Part shown: positions 6,711 through 14,957 of the stretch, one piece after another
Position numbering within the stretch: position 1 is the stretch's first letter
Layout of the letters: every line of letters begins with the position of its first letter
Virus record (IMG/VR): IMGVR_UViG_3300034198_021447
Location: 1 to 43,148 of that record
Length of the DNA stretch: 43,148 nucleotides
Strand: one strand, 5' to 3'
Source: a virus
Made by a program: the position numbers and the translations under genes
The notes under the pieces: model-generated
Told to the model about the DNA's origin: nothing
Seen by the model: the letters and a program-made list of their open reading frames with translations, nothing else
The model's database searches: none

Positions 6711-7392
6711 ACTTGCTATAACTTTTTTGTATTCTATTAATATGGTCTTTTAACTCTGTAAAATTTTTATCAATATCTGATGATATATCAAACATATCTT
6801 TAACTAATAATTTAGATAATTCAGCATGTCTTTTATCTCGTGTTTCTAATTTAATTTTCCAAATTTCATATAATTTTTTTGGATCATATTTATTTATTGG
6901 ATGTCCTGAATATAAAAATCTAGGAATTAAATTCATATTAATTTCATGAACTAAAACTATTTGAGCCATATTATATTCTACAATAGCCCATTCATATCCA
7001 TATTTTGATAATTCATTATAACATCCTTCATAATCAACGTTCAATCCTATATTATTATCAAAGTTTTTATCTATAAAAAATTTATCAAAAATAGATACTC
7101 TTATTCCAATTGGAATAAAATTAAAATTAACCCCATATATAATAATCAAGTTATCAAACTTTTTAAAATCAATAATAAATACAGGAGAATATTTAATCCA
7201 ATTAGAATCATCTTTATAATGAAGATGATAAAAATATCCTAACTTCATGTTACCAGGACTTATATTTAAAACATTTTTATCTGAATTTTTGTATTTTTCA
7301 TAAAAAAATAAAGAATTTTGTTTAAAAACATCGGGTATATCTTTTCCATATACTAAATTAGATAATTTAACTCTTTCCAACAACTCTGACAT
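6700..7392 (-). CDS. Possible gp2-like DNA end protector
   Basis: This is a 230-residue protein without a signal peptide or membrane segment. The core runs PGNMKLGYFYHLHYKDD, then YSPVFIIDF, then GVNFNFIPIGIR, and later IPRFLYSGHP and YEIWK. It resembles the T4-type family usually annotated as DNA end protector, in which a G-x-M/L-Y-x-F-x-Y-D-x-K segment is followed by Y-x-x-P-L-V-F and G-x-N-L-H-Y-L-P-x-x-x-R. In T4, gene 2 lies near gene 4, and here a gp4 homologue starts 31 bases away, divergently, which supports the call. The similarity is weak and recalled from memory, so this is a hypothesis. The gene shares a palindromic promoter-like element with the gp4-like gene. Confidence 0.42.
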   Translation of the reverse strand: MSELLERVKLSNLVYGKDIPDVFKQNSLFFYEKYKNSDKNVLNISPGNMKLGYFYHLHYKDDSNWIKYSPVFIIDFKKFDNLIIIYGVNFNFIPIGIRVSIFDKFFIDKNFDNNIGLNVDYEGCYNELSKYGYEWAIVEYNMAQIVLVHEINMNLIPRFLYSGHPINKYDPKKLYEIWKIKLETRDKRHAELSKLLVKDMFDISSDIDKNFTELKDHINRIQKSYSKYGK

Positions 7393-7407
7393 TTAATATA
7401 TATTAAA
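7392..7407. promoter_or_regulatory. Palindromic bidirectional promoter-like element
   Basis: TTTAATATATATTAAA is a perfect 16-base palindrome that supplies the TTTAATATATA element to both strands. It lies 4 nt from the minus-strand gene ending at 7392 and about 21 nt from the plus-strand gp4-like gene at 7424. Confidence 0.6.
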
Positions 7408-7423
7408 AAAATAATATTTTAAT

Positions 7424-7930
7424 ATGCTTAATTCAAAACCAAATAATAGTAATTATCATCAAGGTTTATATATTCCAAAAAACAAAGATAAAGTTTTAAA
7501 ATTAAATAATCAAGGTGGATTATATTATCGTTCAGGGTTAGAAAAAAAAGCTATGATATTTTTTGATTATAGTGAAAGAGTTATTAGATGGTCTGCTGAA
7601 AATTTTAAAGTAGAATATGTTAAAACTGATTGGGATAATGGTACACAAGGTTTAATTAGTTCTAAACATAGTTACTACCCAGATTTTTATTATGAAATGA
7701 AAAAACCTGATGGTAGTATTGCAAAAATTATAGCAGAAGTTAAACCACATAGTGAAACTGTAGCACCAATCTTAAAAGAAAATGCTACAGTTAAACAACT
7801 TAAAAATTTTGAATATTCCCTAAAAATGTGGAATAAAAATTTAAGTAAGTGGAAATACATGATTGAGTTTTGTGAGAAAAAAGGTTTTGAATTTATTATA
7901 ATAACTGATAAATTCTTATCTAAACTATAA
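7424..7930 (+). CDS. Head completion nuclease, gp4-like
   Basis: This 168-residue protein matches the T4 gp4 (head completion) family. QGLYIPKNKDKV is followed by the YRSGLEKKAM helix with Glu40, then VIRWSAENFKVEY, then YYPDFYYEM with Asp87 and KIIAEVKPHSE with Glu105 and Lys107. These form a PD-(D/E)xK nuclease core (E-x(n)-D-x(n)-E-x-K). In T4 this protein acts after DNA packaging, at the head-tail junction. The C-terminal helices with a KWKYMIEFCEKKGFEF segment also fit the family. It is transcribed alone on the plus strand from the shared palindromic element and overlaps the convergent unknown gene by 11 bases. Confidence 0.85.
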   Translation: MLNSKPNNSNYHQGLYIPKNKDKVLKLNNQGGLYYRSGLEKKAMIFFDYSERVIRWSAENFKVEYVKTDWDNGTQGLISSKHSYYPDFYYEMKKPDGSIAKIIAEVKPHSETVAPILKENATVKQLKNFEYSLKMWNKNLSKWKYMIEFCEKKGFEFIIITDKFLSKL

Positions 7931-8213
7931 TTATATCTTCTAATTTAAGAAGATTATTATAATTATAACTTCGTATTTTAAGATTCAAATTCTTTTTTAC
8001 TAACTTAAAAAGTTTCTCAGTTATTTCAACTAATATAGGTTCTCCGACAATACGAGAATATTTACTTGGAACTTTTTTTCCTACCCGTTTTTTATAAAAT
8101 TGATTTATATAATTTTTACAATCATTGATTGTAAGATGTAATGATACTCCGTCATTTTTAACTTCTTGATTAATTTCTGATAATTCCCAAAATTGTAGAT
8201 ATACTTTATTCAT
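7920..8213 (-). CDS. Unknown small protein
   Basis: A 97-residue basic protein that I do not recognise. It has alternating charged helices and short strands, no Cys clusters and no membrane segment. Its 3' end overlaps that of the convergent gp4-like gene by 11 bases. The T/A-rich leader upstream lacks an exact copy of the recurrent promoter-like element. Codon use resembles the neighbours, so it is probably a real phage gene. Confidence 0.6.
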   Translation of the reverse strand: MNKVYLQFWELSEINQEVKNDGVSLHLTINDCKNYINQFYKKRVGKKVPSKYSRIVGEPILVEITEKLFKLVKKNLNLKIRSYNYNNLLKLEDIIIV

Positions 8214-8251
8214 AATAAATATTTTTTATATTATAAAGATATGAAAATTTT

Positions 8252-9940
8252 TTATAATAAAAAAATCCACTTTTTATTGCCACCATTATATACTCTATAA
8301 TATCCTAATTCTAGCATAATTTCTTCTTCAGTTTTATTTATATCATAACCCATTTTGACTAACTTAGATTTTCTCCAATTAAATCTATGTTCTCTTTTTT
8401 TATCAATTACATACCAATATCCAGGTTTAGATGTATGTAAATAAGTAAAACCTAATTTTTCATACATATTTCCATTAGAAATTAAATTATCTGAATAAGT
8501 TTCTATTCTAATTGGAATCCATTTATCAATAAAATATTTTAATAATTTGGAAGCTCCACCAATTATATTAGTGTTTATTATATTACAATACCGTGTTAAC
8601 TCATAAACATGTTCTTGATTTTTTCCACCTAAAGGAAGTCTTAATTTAGAAAATGTCATTAAATTAACTAATTCATTATTATAATATAACCCAATTCTTA
8701 TTGATGATTTACAATCACCTTGAAAATGATTCCTATCTAAAAAATTTTTAGAAGTTGTATAATCAACTTCTTTAATTACACATTTACGTGCTCCTATTTT
8801 ATATGTTAAGTTTAATTTATTTAGAATATATGATTTACAGATTTCTTTTTTAATAACCCAATCATCTTCCCATATAGTAAATAAATTAATATTATTTTTT
8901 TCTGCTAATTGTTTTTTTATTAAATGATATTCTTCTTTTTTAAATTTCTCACTATGCCAATATAGCCCATTAAATTCAAACCCTAATTTTAATTCTGGTA
9001 AATAAATGTCAATTTCATACGGATTAATATAATCTTTAGTATTTACTATAATTTCTCCATTATAATTTTCTTTAATAAAATTATAAATATCAATTTGTTT
9101 AATACTTGAACTTTCTGATATAGGAAAGCAATTAGTACATATACTAGTATTATTAGTGACTCTATAATAAAATTGATAAGTTAATATCTCAAAATTAGTA
9201 TTACATTTTTTACAAAAAAATTTTAAATATGTAGTTATATTTTTATTAAAACCATTAAATTCATAATCATTTTGATTAATTTTATCCATTATTCTTTTTT
9301 TATAATCAGAATAAAAAACATCAATTGATTTATCATGTATTTCTTTTATCATCCAATGATGTTCAACTCCATATTTTTCAATGGATGTTTTTTTAAAATT
9401 TTCTTTAAAATCACTTATTTTAAAACTTTCTATTCTTTTTTTATTTAATTCTTCTGATTTATTGGGGTTATCTACACCCCAATTTTTTAATAAAGTTTGT
9501 TTAGATTTTTCTTGAGTTTTTTCTAAACACATAGCAGAATTAACCCCATATTTTTCTAAATTTGTTTTTATAATTTTTTGTTTTATTTCTAATGATTCAG
9601 CAGGGGTTTTAGTTCCATATTTAACAATAGATTTTTCTTGTTTAGATTTTTTTATATTTTCATCTGAACTTATACATTTATTAGAGCAATAAGTTAAATA
9701 TCCTATTGTTGAGTTTTTATACTTTACTTTATTACTACAATTATTATTTTTACATTTAGGAACTTCTTTTAAATTATTGACAGAGATAAAAACTTTTTCT
9801 TTAAAAGGTAAATCTCCTAATTCATTATTTATACAATAATCAATAATATATTCATATTCCTTTGGATATGTTTTTAACAAAGATTTTTCTTTACACATAC
9901 TTCCAGAAGGATCACTTTTTTTAAAAATTTCTAAATCCAT
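8252..9940 (-). CDS. Free-standing homing endonuclease (Hef/Vsr-like)
   Basis: This 562-residue mobile endonuclease has a layered architecture. The N-terminal third has Cys-rich knuckles (KCKNNNCSNK, YCSNKC) and repeated helical motifs of the form K-Y-G-V/T-x-x-P/A-x-x-S that read DNA. The middle has a second Cys pair set (CKKCNTNF, CTNC). Around residues 308-330, IDIYLPELKLGFEFNGLYW is the Vsr/PD-(D/E)xK-type catalytic core, with Asp in DIY and Glu in FEFNG. The C-terminal part (VDYTTSKNFLDRNHFQG to YEKLGFTY) resembles an acetyltransferase-like fold often attached to these phage enzymes. It sits alone between the head and tail genes, behind the sheath terminator and with its own promoter-like element, as expected for a selfish gene placed outside essential coding sequence. 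Confidence 0.82.
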   Translation of the reverse strand: MDLEIFKKSDPSGSMCKEKSLLKTYPKEYEYIIDYCINNELGDLPFKEKVFISVNNLKEVPKCKNNNCSNKVKYKNSTIGYLTYCSNKCISSDENIKKSKQEKSIVKYGTKTPAESLEIKQKIIKTNLEKYGVNSAMCLEKTQEKSKQTLLKNWGVDNPNKSEELNKKRIESFKISDFKENFKKTSIEKYGVEHHWMIKEIHDKSIDVFYSDYKKRIMDKINQNDYEFNGFNKNITTYLKFFCKKCNTNFEILTYQFYYRVTNNTSICTNCFPISESSSIKQIDIYNFIKENYNGEIIVNTKDYINPYEIDIYLPELKLGFEFNGLYWHSEKFKKEEYHLIKKQLAEKNNINLFTIWEDDWVIKKEICKSYILNKLNLTYKIGARKCVIKEVDYTTSKNFLDRNHFQGDCKSSIRIGLYYNNELVNLMTFSKLRLPLGGKNQEHVYELTRYCNIINTNIIGGASKLLKYFIDKWIPIRIETYSDNLISNGNMYEKLGFTYLHTSKPGYWYVIDKKREHRFNWRKSKLVKMGYDINKTEEEIMLELGYYRVYNGGNKKWIFLL

Positions 9941-9957
9941 AACATTTTGTTTTTACA

Positions 9958-9968
9958 TATATATTAAA
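9958..9968 (-). promoter_or_regulatory. Candidate promoter element before homing endonuclease
   Basis: Exact TTTAATATATA on the minus strand, 17 nt from the endonuclease start codon. Confidence 0.55.
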
Positions 9969-9988
9969 AACTCCTAATTATGTTTAAT

Positions 9989-10019
9989 AAAAAATCCGTT
10001 CCAAAAGAACGGATTTTTT
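9989..10019 (-). terminator. Terminator after tail sheath gene
   Basis: AAAATCCGTTC pairs with GAACGGATTTT around a short loop and is followed on the minus strand by a T-run. It lies just past the sheath stop codon. Confidence 0.85.
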
Positions 10020-10036
10020 ATTATTTTTATTAATTA

Positions 10037-13000
10037 TTATTGGAAACCACCTGAAGCAATTGCTCCTGTCTTAAGGATTGTTATATTATTAACAATTACT
10101 CCCATACCCTTAATAATTTCTACATAAGTATCTAATACACCGATTTGATTATCTATGATAATTTGAGTATTATTTTCTTGGTCACACTTGTTAAAGTAGT
10201 TATATAAACCATTTTTACTTACATATGTGCTACAAATAGAATCAGCTCTTTGCTTGATTTCTGCTCTTGTTTGTGTTGTGTTATATTTCCATTGGAAATC
10301 TAACAACATTGCACTTAAATCTCTTTCTAATTCAACCAACACTTCTCTACAGTGAATGTATGATAATGATGATTTGTATTCAGTTTGAGCTGTATTTTCA
10401 GTCTCAATAACATAACCTCTATTCTTTTTGTATACAATAGGATTAATTTGAGCCGTATTAAGATTAGAAATATCTTGTGGGGTAAAGTCAATTTCAGTTT
10501 TACCAAAACCACTTATTTTACCATTTGTTATACCTGCTGCTATAGTCCAAGGAGTTATAGAAGATGAATTTGCATTTATTTTCTTCATATAAGTTGTGGC
10601 TACAAACATTGCTGGTGGAACATTGAATGGTCTACCATTGTCACTAACTGTTACATAAGGAGTGAAATAACCTACACAAGTTGTACCTCTACCTATACCA
10701 AAAGAGTATAAGAATGCTGGGTTTTTGTCTAAATTACCACCTGCTGCAATATAGCTTGTTTGTAATACTCCATTTGCATCTATAAATGTAGGTGATGCTG
10801 ATTGTTTAAATTGTTTCATTGAAGGCATGTTTAAAAAACCAAAGCAGTCTAATCTTTCTCCACAAAGGTCAACTAATTGTTGTTTTGAGTATTCTGTTAA
10901 ACCTAAACCAAATGAATCAACTAAATATCTGAAATCAATTGCATCTTTATTTGATAAAGCAGTAAATAAAGGAGTTCCTTTTCCAACTAAATCAAGTATT
11001 AATGATTGTCTTGCTTCTGTTCCATCAGGCATTGAGGCATTTCTCATTCTAAATCCTTTAAGAACAATACCTTTATATGTTGTCGCATAGTTATCAATTG
11101 AAGAATATCTTGTTGTTTGTTTAATCCCATTATAAATCTTATAGTCAATTTTAGAATCACAAGATAGTAATACTTGAGTATTATCAGAAGGATTAACTTT
11201 TTTTGTTAAGATTCTTGTTATTTTCTTAGGTACTTCACCAACTTCTAACATAGTTTCATCATAATAAGCAGATAAGAAATCTCCTGCTAAAATATTAGAA
11301 TATCTTGAACCATCTACAGCAACTGTATTTGCATTAATAACACTTTTAATTTCTACACTTTCTTTATATTCTCCATCATAAGATGTTACATCTAATAGTG
11401 TTGGTAAATCAAGTATAATAGATTTTGGTGTTTCCTTATCTGTATCAGTAAAAGTTACATTTAATAAATTACCAGAAAATTCCATTTGTAAATAATGTGT
11501 GTTATCAGGGTCTGTTTTATAAACTCTGTTTGTTGATGTAATAATTTCGTCAGTTACATTATATAAACCTGTGTCTATAACGTACCCGTAAGTAGCACTT
11601 ATAGGATCACCTGTTTTTGTAAACTCAAATTTATTAGATGTTGAATCTGGAACTAATAAGGTATCCCCTGTAGTTAAATCTAAATTAGGATTAGAAAACT
11701 TAACATAATTAGTACCATTAACAAAGCTAAATACTACTGATGTTGTTGTGCCTGAGATTAAATTGTCATAAAAATAATCGCCTGTATTTATTACACCATT
11801 ATAGTAATCCTTATAGAAAGTTGATTGGTATCTTACTGAACCATATCCTGTTGCAGAAATAGGATCAGTTTCGCTTGTTTTAAATCCTTGACGACCAATT
11901 ATAAATTCATCATCTTTTATATAGAATACAATTTGATTAAGACTTGTACCTGTTAAATTTGTATTAATAGCAATATATCTATCAGTTAAGTTATTATTAG
12001 TGTAAGATGCTAAACTCATATTGCTTGTTGATTTAACAACTGCATTTGGACCAGTTGTATATAAAAATGCTCCGTGAGTAAAATTTGAACTACTAACTAT
12101 TGATAATAAGTAATTGAATGCTTTAATTTTTCTGTAAGTAGCATAATCATTAACATTAGGTGTACCTGCTGTTTTTGAAAATGTTATACCTAAAACTCCA
12201 TTAGAAAGGCTATATAAAAAGTCTGTACCATTTTGTAATTCTACAAAACCATTTGTATCTACTGTTACATTACTAAATGTTAGAGATGATAATCCTTCAG
12301 AATTTTTTATAGTATAGTTCATATAACCTAACACTATATCTGTTGGTTGTACTGGGGGATTTATTTTTCCAGGAACTGTTGATCTTATAGCATTAATTCC
12401 AGAATTATTTAATACAATAGCTGTTTGATATAATCCATCTGAAGTATAAGACATTGGATCTATACTAAAAGAATAATTACCTTCTGAAAAAGTAATAAAA
12501 ATACCATTAGATACAGCAGAAGCCATTGAACCTATAACATAAGTAACGGGAGTATATAATGTTGGATATTTTAATGATAATATTAAAGGATTAGCTAATG
12601 CATTATATGCAGAACCACCTGAAAAAGTACCACTTGTAAATATTGATGCTGTAACACCTTTTGATATTTTAATAGAAAAAGTGTATCCATTAGCAGCAGT
12701 ACCTCCATTGGTGTAGCCTAAAGAAATTGTAGCTCCAATAGTACTCATTGTATAACCTGATGATGTACCATATGACAAATTCCAATTCTTAACTATATCA
12801 GCAGCAATAGCTGTTGAAGCTGTTGAAGCTGTTGTTGATGAAAGTGTAAATCCAATAGTTAGTCCAGGGGCAGCACTTGTTAAATTAAAATAACTATAAC
12901 TCAATCCTGAATAAGTTAATCCGCTTATATTTATATAAGCTAAAGCACTTGCTGTTGCGGTAGCAGTTGCTCCAAATGATGTAGATGGTATAGAAACTGT

Positions 13001-14374
13001 AGTACCATCAATTCCAATTGAACTAGTACCTACATAATTTGTATTTATTACCACACTAGTTCCATAATTAATTACATTAATTGAAGCTGTTAGACCAGCA
13101 GTAAGACCTATAGAATATGTAAATCCTGATGATGTAATATCAGGGAAATAACCGGTAGTTGGTGAAGATATAGTAGTAAGTCCGTTAAATTTTATATAAG
13201 AAGATGGTGTAGAACCTAATGTTATATTTCTTACTATACCTTCTGAGTAATCAAAATCTCTATCATTTACAGTATCTGTTCCTCTTTGTCCGCCTGATAT
13301 ATCAATACCAAAAACATTTCCTGCTCTATTTAATACAGTATTTTCAAATTCAACATTTTCAACAATTGTGTCTTTATAAGATAAAAAATCAATAGAATTT
13401 GTTGAATCAATTGAATTACCTACTAAATCAACTAAGCCATTAGCAAATGCAGTTTCATATAAATCCATATTAAATGCACAGTATAATCCTGTTTTTGCAA
13501 AATCATTATTTAATACAGTTTCAATAAATAAATTATTACCACTTAAATCAGTGAAATAAGGAATAAAAGAAAGATTAGAATAAAATGATAATACACTTAT
13601 ATTTCTATCAGCAGCAAAGTTTGATAATTGACCTTTTTTAAGACCTGTTCCATCAAAGTATTTATTCCATCTAGGATCAACTGATAAAGATGCATAGTTA
13701 GACCAATCACCTGATACTGCTAATACATCAACCATATAATCAGAAGCCCAATCTGTAGCTTTTAAGTATGGAGGAATATTTTCTACAGAACCATAATAAT
13801 TAATTAAACTATTATTGTAAGAAGTTGTTTGTGTTTTGTATATAAATAATGTTACATAATTACCACTCATATTAGTAACATTAAATAATCTATTATGATT
13901 ATTTCCATCAGTACTACCATTTGGCTCAACATTAGCTAAATAGTTAAATGATTCAGTATCTTTTTTCCAGAAACCTGTCGTATTAAAGAACTTGCTATAA
14001 GGAGCACCATTAGAATTAATATAGTTAGGATAATTACAAGCGGCTGAAAGTGAAGCGTATTGTAATAGATCTAAAGTATCATCAGTTTCTAATAAGTTTA
14101 GAGCATAAACTGGACCTGATAATAACATTTGTTGAATTGTTCTATGAAAGAAAGAACCATTTCTTTCTAGGGTTCTATCAATATTACCGAATATATTTGT
14201 TAAATCACTTTGACTTTGTAATAAAACTGGAGTATTAATAGGTCCTATCTTAGAGAAACCTATTACTAACGTATAATTCCCAGCTGGTGCTACAATGTTT
14301 GGTAAAATTGAATTGTCATACTCATTAATATATATACCTGGTCTTGTATATTGTCCTATTTGAATTGTTGGCAT
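10037..14374 (-). CDS. Tail sheath protein, gp18-like, with large insertion
   Basis: This is the contractile sheath subunit. The N-terminus (PTIQIGQYTRPGIYINEYDNS, then VIGFSKIGPINTPVLLQSQ) and the C-terminal region are the two conserved ends of the gp18 fold. The C-terminus has NRGYVIETENTAQ, the SYIHCREVLVELERDL helix, FQWKYNTTQTRAEIKQRAD and a final VEIIKGMGVIVNN strand. At 1445 residues it is about twice T4 gp18 (659). The excess is a central region, roughly residues 340-1000, rich in Ser, Thr, Gly, Ala and Tyr and predicted to be beta. Part of it reads as short repeated T-A-S-x-x-x-I strands, like Ig-like or fibre domains displayed on the sheath surface. A TATATATAAAA-type promoter variant lies 24 nt upstream and a strong terminator follows. 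Confidence 0.9.
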   Translation of the reverse strand: MPTIQIGQYTRPGIYINEYDNSILPNIVAPAGNYTLVIGFSKIGPINTPVLLQSQSDLTNIFGNIDRTLERNGSFFHRTIQQMLLSGPVYALNLLETDDTLDLLQYASLSAACNYPNYINSNGAPYSKFFNTTGFWKKDTESFNYLANVEPNGSTDGNNHNRLFNVTNMSGNYVTLFIYKTQTTSYNNSLINYYGSVENIPPYLKATDWASDYMVDVLAVSGDWSNYASLSVDPRWNKYFDGTGLKKGQLSNFAADRNISVLSFYSNLSFIPYFTDLSGNNLFIETVLNNDFAKTGLYCAFNMDLYETAFANGLVDLVGNSIDSTNSIDFLSYKDTIVENVEFENTVLNRAGNVFGIDISGGQRGTDTVNDRDFDYSEGIVRNITLGSTPSSYIKFNGLTTISSPTTGYFPDITSSGFTYSIGLTAGLTASINVINYGTSVVINTNYVGTSSIGIDGTTVSIPSTSFGATATATASALAYINISGLTYSGLSYSYFNLTSAAPGLTIGFTLSSTTASTASTAIAADIVKNWNLSYGTSSGYTMSTIGATISLGYTNGGTAANGYTFSIKISKGVTASIFTSGTFSGGSAYNALANPLILSLKYPTLYTPVTYVIGSMASAVSNGIFITFSEGNYSFSIDPMSYTSDGLYQTAIVLNNSGINAIRSTVPGKINPPVQPTDIVLGYMNYTIKNSEGLSSLTFSNVTVDTNGFVELQNGTDFLYSLSNGVLGITFSKTAGTPNVNDYATYRKIKAFNYLLSIVSSSNFTHGAFLYTTGPNAVVKSTSNMSLASYTNNNLTDRYIAINTNLTGTSLNQIVFYIKDDEFIIGRQGFKTSETDPISATGYGSVRYQSTFYKDYYNGVINTGDYFYDNLISGTTTSVVFSFVNGTNYVKFSNPNLDLTTGDTLLVPDSTSNKFEFTKTGDPISATYGYVIDTGLYNVTDEIITSTNRVYKTDPDNTHYLQMEFSGNLLNVTFTDTDKETPKSIILDLPTLLDVTSYDGEYKESVEIKSVINANTVAVDGSRYSNILAGDFLSAYYDETMLEVGEVPKKITRILTKKVNPSDNTQVLLSCDSKIDYKIYNGIKQTTRYSSIDNYATTYKGIVLKGFRMRNASMPDGTEARQSLILDLVGKGTPLFTALSNKDAIDFRYLVDSFGLGLTEYSKQQLVDLCGERLDCFGFLNMPSMKQFKQSASPTFIDANGVLQTSYIAAGGNLDKNPAFLYSFGIGRGTTCVGYFTPYVTVSDNGRPFNVPPAMFVATTYMKKINANSSSITPWTIAAGITNGKISGFGKTEIDFTPQDISNLNTAQINPIVYKKNRGYVIETENTAQTEYKSSLSYIHCREVLVELERDLSAMLLDFQWKYNTTQTRAEIKQRADSICSTYVSKNGLYNYFNKCDQENNTQIIIDNQIGVLDTYVEIIKGMGVIVNNITILKTGAIASGGFQ

Positions 14375-14398
14375 ATTATGTTATTTTTTTTATTATCT

Positions 14399-14409
14399 TA
14401 TATATAAAA
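14399..14409 (-). promoter_or_regulatory. Candidate late promoter variant before tail sheath
   Basis: TTTTATATATA on the minus strand (TATATATAAAA on plus), 24 nt from the sheath start codon. It has the same sequence and spacing as the element before the protease-scaffold gene. Confidence 0.5.
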
Positions 14410-14428
14410 ATAAAATTATCTATTTTTT

Positions 14429-14956
14429 CTATTTTGTAGATTTCATATTACTAATTTTTTTGTTTAGTAAAGTTAATTTATTTTTTATTTCCGTATCTAT
14501 TTTAGTAATTTCCGTTTTTAGTAGGTTAATTTCATTTAATTTATCTGAGATTTTTTTATTTAATTCTGTTATTTCTTCATTTGTACTTTCTTGTAAGTTA
14601 GGATTTTTTTTAATTAAATCTTGTTTTTGGATTATATTATTTTTATAACCTTCTATAGTATCATTTATATTTTGTATTTCTTTTTTCTTACCTGCAATTT
14701 TTGCCCATATTTCTAGTAGTTCATTGGTAAAAGCCATTTTATTATCTTTACCTCTAATAACTAATTTAGCATTAAATAATTTATTTTCTAAATCTTTTTC
14801 ATTAATATTAGTTTGGTAAATTTTATCTAAAATAGTTTTTTTGGATTTATATTCCATTACTTGTTTTTCTAAATTTTCCAAACTTTCTAAATTCTCTAAG
14901 TTTTGTACTTCTACTTCTTCTTTAATAAAAGAAGAAAATTTTTTATATATTTTCAT
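14429..14956 (-). CDS. Coiled-coil protein with capsid-targeting-like N-terminus
   Basis: This 175-residue protein is almost entirely Lys/Glu/Asn-rich helix with heptad spacing of Ile and Leu, so it is expected to be a long coiled coil. The N-terminus, MKIYKKFSSFIKEE, closely resembles the T4 internal-protein targeting peptide (MKTYQEFIAEA), with I-K-E as a possible prohead-protease site. A run of Leu-Glu-x repeats follows at residues 18-33. It is the last gene of a three-gene minus-strand operon whose other two members also start with a similar motif; its start is one base from the stop of the preceding gene. An internal head protein or scaffold accessory is plausible. No enzyme motif is seen. 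Confidence 0.6.
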   Translation of the reverse strand: MKIYKKFSSFIKEEVEVQNLENLESLENLEKQVMEYKSKKTILDKIYQTNINEKDLENKLFNAKLVIRGKDNKMAFTNELLEIWAKIAGKKKEIQNINDTIEGYKNNIIQKQDLIKKNPNLQESTNEEITELNKKISDKLNEINLLKTEITKIDTEIKNKLTLLNKKISNMKSTK

Positions 14957-14957
14957 A

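Noticed and set aside
10827-11090. Plus-strand 87-residue frame inside the sheath gene
   Set aside because: It lies wholly within the minus-strand sheath gene, has no promoter-like element and its composition is that of an antisense shadow.
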